The translations under genes and the position numbers were made by a program. Source: a virus. From it: a stretch of DNA of 53,410 bases. The notes below the pieces were generated by a model, which saw nothing but the letters and a program-made list of their open reading frames with translations, was not told the DNA's origin and ran no database searches. Positions 36,918 through 45,200 of the stretch are shown piece after piece (within the stretch, counting starts at the first letter, position 1; each line of letters opens with the position of its first letter). The DNA is taken from positions 1 to 53,410 of IMG/VR virus record IMGVR_UViG_3300025728_000003; one strand, written 5' to 3'.

Positions 36918-37209
36918 CAGTAGACCCTCGCTTTCTGGAGGCTACACGTTGCTTGCAGCCGGTATGGAATTTTGGGATTGAGCCGATCACGACGGCGATA
37001 ACCACTATCATGACGCCCTGAAGTAGTTCTGTTGGCGTGCTACCCCATCCGAATATGACAGCCTTGCAGAAGGCCCATGCGCCACAGCCGCCGATTAGTA
37101 CTACGATCACCCTAGTCAGGTGATTCGTCTCTGGCGTCATGCGCTCACACACGCACAGACTGACCATGATCAAGTATGCAGAACACAGGACGACAGGAAT
37201 CAGGATCAT
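36901..37209 (-). CDS. Membrane protein in the lysis cassette
   Basis: 102 residues from ATG at 37209, which overlaps the upstream TGA. Three hydrophobic stretches: ILIPVVLCSAYLIMVSLCVC, VIVVLIGGCGAWAFCKAVIF and LLQGVMIVVIAVVIGSI, then a basic tail with RKRG. Could be a holin or antiholin; the several membrane genes here prevent a firm choice. Confidence 0.6.
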   Translation of the reverse strand: MILIPVVLCSAYLIMVSLCVCERMTPETNHLTRVIVVLIGGCGAWAFCKAVIFGWGSTPTELLQGVMIVVIAVVIGSIPKFHTGCKQRVASRKRGSTDAANT

Positions 37210-37544
37210 TGTTCGCTCCACGGTAGCTTGGCTTTTGGCGCTCGCTTCAGCACCTCTACAGAGGATTTGACTAGCTGCGACGACAAGAGTGCTATCCAGA
37301 AGAATAGCGCCAGACCAATGGCGAAACTAGCCTCGATCGGGAGCGATGGGTAGAAGAGGTAGATGCCGTACATGACGGCCGGACTAGTGCAGCAGGAAAT
37401 GCAAACAGCTACAGCTACTTTGATGACTGCCTTTGTCCGGCTTGAAGGCGGCCAGAACGACAGTGCAATGATCGAGCCCACAAAAGCTACGGCGAGAAAT
37501 TCCGACCTGATAAAGTCGATGCTTTCCTTAATAGGCTCGCCCAC
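37206..37544 (-). CDS. Membrane protein in the lysis cassette
   Basis: 112 residues with three hydrophobic segments (about 16-32, 38-65, 72-92) and a basic C-terminus. Overlaps both neighbours. Holin-like by position and topology, not by recognised family. Confidence 0.55.
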   Translation of the reverse strand: MGEPIKESIDFIRSEFLAVAFVGSIIALSFWPPSSRTKAVIKVAVAVCISCCTSPAVMYGIYLFYPSLPIEASFAIGLALFFWIALLSSQLVKSSVEVLKRAPKAKLPWSEQ

Positions 37545-38238
37545 TATGCTTTCTCCAGATGCGACCTAACACAGTCAGGCAGTTTTTATTGAGCGACCAA
37601 CGCATGCCGATAAGGCTATCAAGTCGCTCGATGATGTCGGGATCCAACCTGTCCCCTCGCGTTACATGATAGCTAATTGCTGTCAAGCTTGAAACCTTTC
37701 GTCGCACCAGTTGTCCGGCTGAGAACTTGTAAAGATATCCGTTTGCGTACAGGGAATAACCGCCGTCCGGGCCATATAGACCGGATAGAGAGATCAGGAA
37801 GTCTTGGGTGTTCGACGGGATATGTCTTACGCTATACAGGTAGCCATGATCGAGGACATCAGATGGCTGATCGTATGAGCGGCGCCAGTAATAGACTGCC
37901 GCCGCAATGAATCCAACACCTTGAATGACCAGAGCTGGAATCGGAGCGGGAAAATGCCAAGCATACCAAGTCGCGCAGACGATTGCGTCGGAAATGTAAT
38001 AGCCACACAAGGCGGCTATCAGGCATTTGAGGCGGAGCATTCGCCACGGGGTTAGAGTGGCGCACAGAGCTAAAGCTGCGCATAATCCGATTGCGCGCAG
38101 CACATCGCTTATATACCAGACAATTCTAGCTTCCAGATCCGGCAGGGCGGCTAGAAGGTGTCGACTGACCAAGACCGCCATTACGACTGATAGCAGGAGT
38201 TTTACCGCTCTGCTTTGGTTTTGCAGTGGGTTTCGCAC
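37528..38238 (-). CDS. Membrane protein of unknown function
   Basis: 236 residues if started at GTG 38238; the ATG at 38181 is an alternative. Four or so transmembrane segments in the first about 115 residues (VKLLLSVVMAVLVSRHLLAA, VLRAIGLCAALALCATLTPW, LVIQGVGFIAAAVYYW), then a soluble C-terminal half with YLYSVRHIPSNTQDFLISLS. Sits between tail fibre assembly and lysis genes; may be a lysis or superinfection-related membrane protein. Its 5' end overlaps a small gene in another frame. Confidence 0.55.
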   Translation of the reverse strand: MRNPLQNQSRAVKLLLSVVMAVLVSRHLLAALPDLEARIVWYISDVLRAIGLCAALALCATLTPWRMLRLKCLIAALCGYYISDAIVCATWYAWHFPAPIPALVIQGVGFIAAAVYYWRRSYDQPSDVLDHGYLYSVRHIPSNTQDFLISLSGLYGPDGGYSLYANGYLYKFSAGQLVRRKVSSLTAISYHVTRGDRLDPDIIERLDSLIGMRWSLNKNCLTVLGRIWRKHSGRAY

Positions 38239-38269
38239 TTGGCTTGCTCACAGGTTTTTTGCTTGGCAT
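38126..38269 (-). CDS. Small Lys/Pro/Ser-rich protein overlapping the membrane protein gene
   Basis: 47 residues from ATG at 38269. The Pro/Lys repeat front (PSKKPVSKPSAKPTAKPKQS) ends in TPAISRNGGLGQS. Short P-K-repeat proteins of this kind follow tail fibre assembly genes in other phages. It lies largely inside the reading frame at 37528-38238 in a different frame, so one of the two may start later than annotated. Confidence 0.5.
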   Translation of the reverse strand: MPSKKPVSKPSAKPTAKPKQSGKTPAISRNGGLGQSTPSSRPAGSGS

Positions 38270-38292
38270 AACTATACATCCTTTCGTTGATG

Positions 38293-38742
38293 TCAGAGAG
38301 TCGGCGCGACCGGCCAGATAATTGTTGTCGGGAATCCTGCCTGCTCAGCAATACCTTGAAGCGCTACCGCATATGCATCAACTTCCGCGAGTTTGCCTTG
38401 GGCGTAGGTAGTTTCTTCTGGAGTGGTAGCTAGACGTAATGCACGCAAGGCCATCATGGTTCCAGGATCAGAAACGGTTCTGAACAGATTGTCCCGCTGC
38501 AATCTTGCCTCAGCAGCAAGCTGGATAGGATCTGGACCAGCAACGACTGGCGCGGCGAATACGGAACCATTATATGTCCACTGCTGTTGAGGCTGCGGGT
38601 CTAGATCGGTGATATCGACCATTTGGGCAACCATATTGGGCGTATATCTTTCTTCAATAGGAACATCTACGCCATCTGGATTTACATATGGAGGAATGAT
38701 CTCGGAAACCTTTCCGTCTTCAATTAGTGCGTAAGTTCTCAT
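38293..38742 (-). CDS. Tail fibre assembly-like protein
   Basis: 149 residues. MRTYALIEDGKVSEIIPPYV front, then PQPQQQWTYNGSVFAAP and a helical C-terminal part (LAAEARLQRDNLFRTVSDPG, then TTPEETTYAQGKLAEVDAYA). This fits phage tail-fibre-assembly/chaperone proteins, which commonly end in P......W....P. It directly follows the fibre gene. Confidence 0.72.
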   Translation of the reverse strand: MRTYALIEDGKVSEIIPPYVNPDGVDVPIEERYTPNMVAQMVDITDLDPQPQQQWTYNGSVFAAPVVAGPDPIQLAAEARLQRDNLFRTVSDPGTMMALRALRLATTPEETTYAQGKLAEVDAYAVALQGIAEQAGFPTTIIWPVAPTL

Positions 38743-39888
38743 TTATGCATACTCCCAAATGATTACGACACCAGGTGCGCCTGCGCCACCCGTGAGAGCG
38801 GACGAGCTTGGAATATTGCCCGTAGCCCCACCACCAGCACCAAAAGATGTAGATGCTGTGCCATTCGATCCGGAGCTAAGGTACTGACCGCCCGGACCAA
38901 ATATTGTACTGCCCGCATTACCTGCCACAATAGTTATCGAGGTGAGTGAGATTATTCTAGTGCTACCACTGCCTACGTTGGATGATATATTGCCGCCTGT
39001 TGGGGCTGAGCTATTTAGCGTTCCAATCTCAAATGCTGCTCCAGAGCCTGCAGTTGTAACCGCTCCTCCTCGACCACCAGGACAACTAATGACTGCGCCA
39101 AATGATGACGTGCCTCCGTTGTTACCTGCTGCGCCAGATGCACCCGCGCCGCCAAGGCCAACCACAACAGACGCGCCTGAAAAGCCTGATGTCAGAAGGC
39201 TCTTTGCGTACGAGCCGGCGCCACCAGGCGCGCCAAGCGAACTCTGACCAGCACCTGTTGCTACTGCGCCGCCACCCGCGCCACCTGGCGCCTGAACCTC
39301 AACGATTACCTTCTTCGTACCTGCTGTTTCCGTATACGTGAAAGTCCCCGGAGTACTGAAAATCTGCGCGCCAAGCAATCGACCAGATCCAGACCATGGC
39401 AGCAGCTCCCATGCTCCGGCGCCAGCATTGAATGCTGGGTTATAGATGACTTGGATGGACTGGCCGGCAACAATTGATCCAGCCGGGATGGCGACGTCAG
39501 CCTGTGTGCGAATAGCTTTAGCGCCGAGTAGCGTGCCAGTTGTCTGGCCTATGTTCAGTGTGGAAGCCGCACTGTTGCTGGCGGCTGCCTTGAAGGAAAT
39601 TACGGCTCCACCCATGTTTGCATAATCTGGCGGCAGCAGAACTCCGTTAGTACCAGAAATAGGAGTTGCGACATAAGCATTCGCTGCGCCGCTATCCTGA
39701 AACGATTCTGACTTTACGCCATGTAGGAATAATGACTGTGCCAGCTGCGTTGCTGACGCGCCACTTAGCGTCTGACCGGAATGCAGAACAGCATTCTCCG
39801 CCTCGGTAGCCAAGTTGTTAAATTCGGCGGCTGACAGCTGGCCGCCCGGTGGTGGAGAGTTGTCTGCCTTTGTTCCGAAATCTTGCAT
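38743..39888 (-). CDS. Glycine-rich tail fibre protein
   Basis: 381 residues. N-terminal MQDFGTKADNSPPPGGQLSA and EAENAVLHSGQTL regions form the attachment part. A central domain holds ASTLNIGQTTGTLLGAKAIR. The C-terminal half from about residue 190 (FTYTETAGTKKVIVEVQAPG) is a Gly-rich domain with GGAGGG-like repeats, probably forming polyglycine-type sheets for receptor contact. It lies after the Mu gp48 homologue, the position of Mu gene S. Confidence 0.8.
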   Translation of the reverse strand: MQDFGTKADNSPPPGGQLSAAEFNNLATEAENAVLHSGQTLSGASATQLAQSLFLHGVKSESFQDSGAANAYVATPISGTNGVLLPPDYANMGGAVISFKAAASNSAASTLNIGQTTGTLLGAKAIRTQADVAIPAGSIVAGQSIQVIYNPAFNAGAGAWELLPWSGSGRLLGAQIFSTPGTFTYTETAGTKKVIVEVQAPGGAGGGAVATGAGQSSLGAPGGAGSYAKSLLTSGFSGASVVVGLGGAGASGAAGNNGGTSSFGAVISCPGGRGGAVTTAGSGAAFEIGTLNSSAPTGGNISSNVGSGSTRIISLTSITIVAGNAGSTIFGPGGQYLSSGSNGTASTSFGAGGGATGNIPSSSALTGGAGAPGVVIIWEYA

Positions 39889-39896
39889 TTACGGCC

Positions 39897-40487
39897 TCAC
39901 TGGAAAATGATTAAAACGTTGGCTGGAGCGATCTGTTCGAAGACACATCGAATTATGTTGTCGCCAGTCGATATAAAATTGAATGGGAACAAATAGGGGA
40001 ATCCACCAATCGCATCGTTGAATGTGACATACAGCTTAAAGTAAGAGTTGCCGCTGGCAAAGTGAATAGGGAAATCCAGCGGGAACAGTTCGATTTCTGC
40101 GCCCGGAGTAACTGTAACGCTCATCCCGGTTAGATCGAAGGCCAATTGCTCGTAGTCGGCCTTTGTCACGAATGGAATCTTGCGCAAACGTAGGATTACA
40201 GCCTTTCGTCGATCAGCAAGTGATGCCATTTGCCCCATGCATTCTTCTGGCAGACCTACAGATGTTTCCCAATCTGGAAGCAGTTGATCTGTCAGGTTGA
40301 CGTCGAACTCTCTGGCCAGCGTTTCAATCTGGATTTGAATCTGCCGAAACTCTGCGGCGCATGCGCTGACCAATGCGTGCATATTGGTGCCAGCAGCATT
40401 CTTCGCATACCATGCCCTGCCATCGGGAAGCGTTGAAGAAAGCTGCCGAGTCGCCTCTTCCTGAGATGGCGCCGAAAACTTGATCAT
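39897..40487 (-). CDS. Mu gp48-like tail protein (DUF2313)
   Basis: 196 residues. ATRQLSSTLPDGRAWYAKNA near the start, DWETSVGLPEEC and LADRRKAVILRLRKIPFVTK in the middle match the DUF2313/YmfQ family. A baseplate-periphery protein linking fibres to gp47. Order gp47, gp48, fibre as in Mu. Overlaps gp47 by 4 bases. Confidence 0.85.
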   Translation of the reverse strand: MIKFSAPSQEEATRQLSSTLPDGRAWYAKNAAGTNMHALVSACAAEFRQIQIQIETLAREFDVNLTDQLLPDWETSVGLPEECMGQMASLADRRKAVILRLRKIPFVTKADYEQLAFDLTGMSVTVTPGAEIELFPLDFPIHFASGNSYFKLYVTFNDAIGGFPYLFPFNFISTGDNIIRCVFEQIAPANVLIIFQ

Positions 40488-41833
40488 GGGAATGTCACCG
40501 TGCCGAGCACTGGAATATTCCCGTCAGCCACCACGATAGATCCCGGTGGTGCAGACAAGGTAAACGACACCAGCCTGTCACCTGTCACCGTGTCGCGAGT
40601 GTTCTGGATGGCGCCATTGTAACTGGCTGATGGAATGTCTTCCTCAAACGTAACGGTATCCTGAAAGAATGCGATCAACTGGTTTCGGATGGACGTCTTC
40701 ATGGTCTGTGTGTTCGGGCTGATCGCAGAGAATGTGAAGTCTACGACCTGAGCCACTGGAGCCAACACAAAGACATCATCGGCGCGAGTGTGTGCCGGCA
40801 ATTTGCCTAGCGTGATGATCGCATCCTTGGTCTGATCAAGAACGCTTTGCGTAGGAATGATGTTGGTGTCATTGTCTCTGACAACGATAACTACTACTTG
40901 GCCGGCAGCTGGGCTGTATGAAGGCAAGCCTTGAGTTCCGCTGCCGAGCGCGGTAACTGGGCGCTTCACAAATACACGGGTGTTGCCCGGAATCGTGCGA
41001 GCCGCGATCTTGATTTGATCTTCGGTGAAGACTCCGCTGATATTCGACCGGCTCTCAATGATGCGGTCGCGATAATCGTTATCGCCTTCCAAATCAGCGC
41101 CGCCGCCCAGCGCACCAAATTGCACGTAGGCCAGCGATGCAAGGTTTGCCAGATTTACGTTGAGCGTTGCGCCAGCCAGCATATTGGTTGCTGGGCCGGT
41201 CGTAATTGCCTGCACATTGAGAGATGCAAAATTGCTTGTTTCAGTAATGGTGCCGGTTGCTGGAGTCGATGGAGCGCCAGCAACTTGATAGATAAAACTG
41301 TTCTCGCCGGTCACAGTCACGGTAACAAGACCGTTGTAGGCGGTCTGTACAGCGCCGGATATTGTCGTCTGCATGCCGGTAGCCAGCATGTGCGGCGTAG
41401 TGGTGATGGCAGTTGCGGTAGTACCTGAGCGAGTCAATGAAGTCACCAGCAGCGCCACAACCTCCACGGCCGCCGGAGATATGATGCTGTACACGACGTC
41501 ATTCGACCCCGTGAATTGCTCGCCGGCATTGATTAGCGTGGCGACCGTACCATTTAGGCTGATAAAGCCAGACGCGCCAGTAGCTGGGTTGCGCGGGAGA
41601 TTCTCATAGCCGCCCCATCGATCAAGGAATTCATCGGTAGCGGTCTGCGGAAACAACTCCTGCTCAAGATCGCGGACAACGAACCCCAGGGCGTGAGCCA
41701 TGGCGCCGCAGCCATCAATAAAGCCGCGAGCCCATGAGCCGTAGACGGTTGGATCGATATCGGGAAGCTGCCTGCGAAACTCAGCGCGAGCCGTCTCAAT
41801 CAGGTTCTCAAGTGTTGGGTATGACAGAGGCAT
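40484..41833 (-). CDS. Baseplate protein, gpJ/Mu gp47-like
   Basis: 449 residues. YPTLENLIETARAEFRRQLP, GCGAMAHALGFVVRDLEQEL, ATDEFLDRWG and the later EGDNDYRDRIIESRSNISGV are family hallmarks of baseplate J-like wedge proteins. A Thr-rich Ig-like insertion (TGTITETSNFASLNVQ region) is present. Mid-size for the family. Overlaps the gp46-like gene by 26 bases. Confidence 0.9.
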   Translation of the reverse strand: MPLSYPTLENLIETARAEFRRQLPDIDPTVYGSWARGFIDGCGAMAHALGFVVRDLEQELFPQTATDEFLDRWGGYENLPRNPATGASGFISLNGTVATLINAGEQFTGSNDVVYSIISPAAVEVVALLVTSLTRSGTTATAITTTPHMLATGMQTTISGAVQTAYNGLVTVTVTGENSFIYQVAGAPSTPATGTITETSNFASLNVQAITTGPATNMLAGATLNVNLANLASLAYVQFGALGGGADLEGDNDYRDRIIESRSNISGVFTEDQIKIAARTIPGNTRVFVKRPVTALGSGTQGLPSYSPAAGQVVVIVVRDNDTNIIPTQSVLDQTKDAIITLGKLPAHTRADDVFVLAPVAQVVDFTFSAISPNTQTMKTSIRNQLIAFFQDTVTFEEDIPSASYNGAIQNTRDTVTGDRLVSFTLSAPPGSIVVADGNIPVLGTVTFP

Positions 41834-42269
41834 CCGTCGCTCTCCAAAGGGTCTGATAGCGGCTCACGACATTGGATGTGTCTGTGATCTGAATGTGTAT
41901 GATGATGCCGGATTGCGACGTGCGGACGACATCGACAACAACGGCAAGAGCTACGCCATCGTCAAGCATCCACTGGAATGCATCTTGCGCAGCAAGCCTG
42001 GCGATGTTCAGTGTTTCTTGGGTGAGGCGAGTCTGATCCAGCACCCATAGTATCGAGCCAAGTTGGCGCATGGTTTGGGCGGTCAGCAAATTGCCGATCC
42101 AGCCACGACGGTTCTGAGGTTCTGCTACCAGCGCCGCTGGAGCGCGCGCATCAGTGAACAGCGAAACAGGAATAGCCGTTTCAAATCCGCCGGCAGATGC
42201 GAATAGATTGCCGTCTACGACCAAGTCATAGAGTCCATCGCGGTTTGCACGGATCAGCACGTCCTGCAT
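41808..42269 (-). CDS. Mu gp46-like baseplate wedge protein
   Basis: 153 residues. GLYDLVVDGNLFASAGGFET, NRRGWIGNLLTAQTMRQLGS and an AAQDAFQWMLDDGVALAV helix match the gp46/gp25-like wedge family. Located between gp45-like and gp47-like genes as in Mu. Confidence 0.85.
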   Translation of the reverse strand: MQDVLIRANRDGLYDLVVDGNLFASAGGFETAIPVSLFTDARAPAALVAEPQNRRGWIGNLLTAQTMRQLGSILWVLDQTRLTQETLNIARLAAQDAFQWMLDDGVALAVVVDVVRTSQSGIIIHIQITDTSNVVSRYQTLWRATDASVIPNT

Positions 42270-42281
42270 CTATTGCCTCGA

Positions 42282-42791
42282 TTAAGTCGTAATAAAGTCA
42301 TCGGCAGTTACTATGCCGGAAGTCGTGATGTTTCCGGCTGCGTCTATGATAACGCCATTCAGACTAATTTGCGCTGCTGTTGCCGTGATGTTGCCGGTGA
42401 CTGCGGCATTCACATTGCCGGTGACTGTTGCGGTTACATCGCCGACGATATTTGCAACCAAGTTCCCGGCAGTCGTAACAACTTCGATGTCGCCATTCTG
42501 CTTGAATAAAACATAGGAGCCGGTCAGATAATTGACTATCGCCACTTCGCCAGACAGCAATCCCTTCTTTCTACCGGATGGCAGATCGGGCAACCCAATT
42601 GAGTTGGATTCCTGTCCATTCTGCGGCAGCAGCAGCACCTGGCAGCCGGCAGGCGGGTTATGCACGAGCCCGTAAAGGCTGGCCAGTTGGATCGGCTGGC
42701 TTTCGCGCCCAAGCCAAGATGCGGTGCCACTACGCAAACCGCTGGAATCATCGGTAGATTCCAGATATCCATACTTAAGATTTGCAGCCAT
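42282..42791 (-). CDS. Baseplate spike, Mu gp45/gpV-like
   Basis: 169 residues. Oligonucleotide-binding-fold N-terminal part (LASLYGLVHNPPAGCQVLLL) followed by a short triple-stranded beta-helix (NLVANIVGDVTATVTGNVNA and TGNITATAAQ repeats) that forms the membrane-piercing tip. Shorter than T4 gp5, typical for Mu-type. The start overlaps the gpP-like stop. Confidence 0.88.
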   Translation of the reverse strand: MAANLKYGYLESTDDSSGLRSGTASWLGRESQPIQLASLYGLVHNPPAGCQVLLLPQNGQESNSIGLPDLPSGRKKGLLSGEVAIVNYLTGSYVLFKQNGDIEVVTTAGNLVANIVGDVTATVTGNVNAAVTGNITATAAQISLNGVIIDAAGNITTSGIVTADDFITT

Positions 42792-43888
42792 TACAGGAAC
42801 CCCGCGAATGGATCTTCTTTGCTCTTGCGCCGAGTCTTGCGACTTGGCTTGGCGAGAGCCCGATATGCGTCAGCAGGACTGCAGCCAATCGTCGTTTCAG
42901 AGCCGCCAGACAGATTGATCTGGGTAGAGATGGCGAACATCAGTAGCTCGCCTCTGGCGCCATTGTAGTCATCGAAGACGTCGGCAAGGAATCCTATATC
43001 CCAAGGCGAGCCATCATCCTGAGAATCGCCGTGCAGGACGGCCGTATATTGCAGCCCCTTGGCGCGGCGAAGATTGGATTCTTCCTTGGCGCGCTCAGTA
43101 CCTTCTGATGCCGTCATGGCCTGCTCGCCTTGGATCTCAAGGTAGCGCGATGACCTGATCTCAGGGTCAAGTGCAGTTCCAGTCACCGAAGACGAATGCT
43201 TATCGACCCCAGAAAACGGATCGGCAGCCACATTCTTCTGAGAGCGCACCACGTACTTCGCATAGCGCGCACTGACGTCCAGATCAAGGCTGGCAGTTTT
43301 CACGTTGTTGGTGGCGCCATTTTGACGATGCAGCAACTGAGTCCGAACTTTTTGGCCGCGCGGCTTGAAGATCACCAAATCGCCGTTACCGTTGGTGATC
43401 AGGTAGACCTGACGCTTCCTGGCAAACGACACCAGAAAGTCCATGCATTTCTGGCCGCTCTCGGCGGCCTGCAGGTCTTCGGCGCCAAATGATTCTATAC
43501 CGCCAGTGTCGTCGATCACCTTGATGCCAGCACCTAGCGCCGCAATGATGCGCTCAGCCATCGCCTTCAGCGTGATAGGGCCTTTCATGGACTTGACGGA
43601 ATCAGGCACGGAACTATCGATCAAATCGGAAACCTTGTCGCGGCCGGCAATGTTCAGGCGATGTCCGTCCATGTCGCCGCTCGCCGTGATTTTGTCAATG
43701 AACCCATTGATAACCGATATTCCGTTGATGACAATCTGCACGCGGTCGCCAATCCGCAGCGGGTAAGACTGATCGAATGGGTTGCTGCTGGTGATCGAGA
43801 ACTGTCCGCAGTTGCTGTCGAGCGACCGGTTAAAAGTGGCTGACTCCCACAGCGTGTACGGGATTCCGTTGTGTCTGATTTCAAGCAT
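42791..43888 (-). CDS. Tail hub protein, Mu gpP-like (late control D family)
   Basis: 365 residues. IPYTLWESATFNRSLDSNCG, DRVQIVINGISVINGFIDKI and HRLNIAGRDKVSDLIDSSVP are typical of the gpP/gpD/gp27-like hub fold, and AESGQKCMDFLVSFARKRQV follows. Ends with a basic KPSRKTRRKSKED tail. Forms the trimeric hub holding the spike. Overlaps the gpN-like gene by 8 bases. Confidence 0.88.
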   Translation of the reverse strand: MLEIRHNGIPYTLWESATFNRSLDSNCGQFSITSSNPFDQSYPLRIGDRVQIVINGISVINGFIDKITASGDMDGHRLNIAGRDKVSDLIDSSVPDSVKSMKGPITLKAMAERIIAALGAGIKVIDDTGGIESFGAEDLQAAESGQKCMDFLVSFARKRQVYLITNGNGDLVIFKPRGQKVRTQLLHRQNGATNNVKTASLDLDVSARYAKYVVRSQKNVAADPFSGVDKHSSSVTGTALDPEIRSSRYLEIQGEQAMTASEGTERAKEESNLRRAKGLQYTAVLHGDSQDDGSPWDIGFLADVFDDYNGARGELLMFAISTQINLSGGSETTIGCSPADAYRALAKPSRKTRRKSKEDPFAGFL

Positions 43889-45200
43889 TGCGACCTCGCA
43901 GCACAGTCAGTTCGCCAGACATCGCGACAGCCGAAACCTGCTGATTAAGTTGGCGAACCTGCAGTGTGCGCGAATCCAGATCATCAGTAATCGATTCAGC
44001 GTAAAGCAGATAGGTCAGCGATGGTGCGGTCAGTGGGCCTGTGCGGATGATCTGTGAGGTCAGCCATGCCGACTGAGCCTTCTGATCCAGTACAGCCAGC
44101 GCACGAATGCGCAGATCGTCCATGGCGGCGCGCACTTCGCGATTAGCCGGAACCGATCCGACGTCCTGCGCATCAACCCGCATGATCTCAGCAAACGAAT
44201 CCTCAAGGTCGGTACGGATCGTCTGCACCTGATCAATAGTCTGGTAGTCACCGTTCGCAGCCTGCTCGTATGCGCACACAAGCGCGGCCAGGCGATTGGA
44301 TTCAACAATGGCTGTGCGGCCGTCATTGCGATCTATGCGGTCTTCTGTGGTTGCAGCCCATAGCGAAATATCCGATACAGGCGAAACAGTGGCGCCACCA
44401 TCAAGGTCCGATTGAATCAAGGCCAGATTGTTGCCGAAGTTGTTGGCGAAATTCAGCAGAGCACCGACCGAGTCGAGAATATCCAGGCCTTCGCTGATGA
44501 TCTGCCAGAGTCCTGGCGCGTCATCGTCAATGCCGAAGAACTCCAGCGCCAGATTGATTGGGTCGCCAAGTAGCCCGCCAGCATTGCCGACAAGGTCGCG
44601 AAGTGCTGAGGTCATCTCGCCAAGGCTGTCTGCCGTGATGAGATTTGCTACTGCTGAAAACGCTTGATTAGCCGCTGACGTCACATCAGACAGCATCGCG
44701 CCGAAGCCTAGCGAATCACCGGGAGCCTTGAATATACTGCCGAATGCGCCACCAATGGCTCCGCGCGCCGTATCGCCAGCAGTGAACACCATTTCAGGCG
44801 CTGGCACTGATTCGAATATGCCGGCAACCGCACGACTGGTGGCGAACTCAAGGCTGAATTCGATCTCGCCTACAGACGTCTGTGAGGCGGTCTTGCTGTA
44901 GGGGAGAGCCCAAACAGTGAACGCGCCGAAGGTTGGCATGACCAATCTGCCGGGACCAGCTTCGCGCAATGCATTTTCTAACGCCTGCGCCCGCTCAAGC
45001 CAATCTAGGCCATGTACAAATGCCTTGATTGTAAACTGCGGAGGAATCTCGCCAAGATCCTCAACAAATCTTTCAATGCTGTTAGGGAACTCATGAAGCG
45101 CAGTTTTGCGGCCGCCAGATGGCAGGTCTTCGGATCTAACCGAAAACACGACGCCACGCCATGATGCCTGCGCAAGTCGCTGCGTGTAGACGTCGGTCAT
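43881..45200 (-). CDS. Mu gpN-like DNA circularisation/tail protein
   Basis: 439 residues. The front half contains SWRGVVFSVRSEDLPSGGRK, HEFPNSIERFVEDLGEIP and LENALREAGPGRLVMPTFG, the PF07157-type N-terminal domain. The rest is helical. In Mu this is a tail component named from the P22-like family. Immediately follows the tape measure gene (TAATG). Confidence 0.88.
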   Translation of the reverse strand: MTDVYTQRLAQASWRGVVFSVRSEDLPSGGRKTALHEFPNSIERFVEDLGEIPPQFTIKAFVHGLDWLERAQALENALREAGPGRLVMPTFGAFTVWALPYSKTASQTSVGEIEFSLEFATSRAVAGIFESVPAPEMVFTAGDTARGAIGGAFGSIFKAPGDSLGFGAMLSDVTSAANQAFSAVANLITADSLGEMTSALRDLVGNAGGLLGDPINLALEFFGIDDDAPGLWQIISEGLDILDSVGALLNFANNFGNNLALIQSDLDGGATVSPVSDISLWAATTEDRIDRNDGRTAIVESNRLAALVCAYEQAANGDYQTIDQVQTIRTDLEDSFAEIMRVDAQDVGSVPANREVRAAMDDLRIRALAVLDQKAQSAWLTSQIIRTGPLTAPSLTYLLYAESITDDLDSRTLQVRQLNQQVSAVAMSGELTVLRGRNA

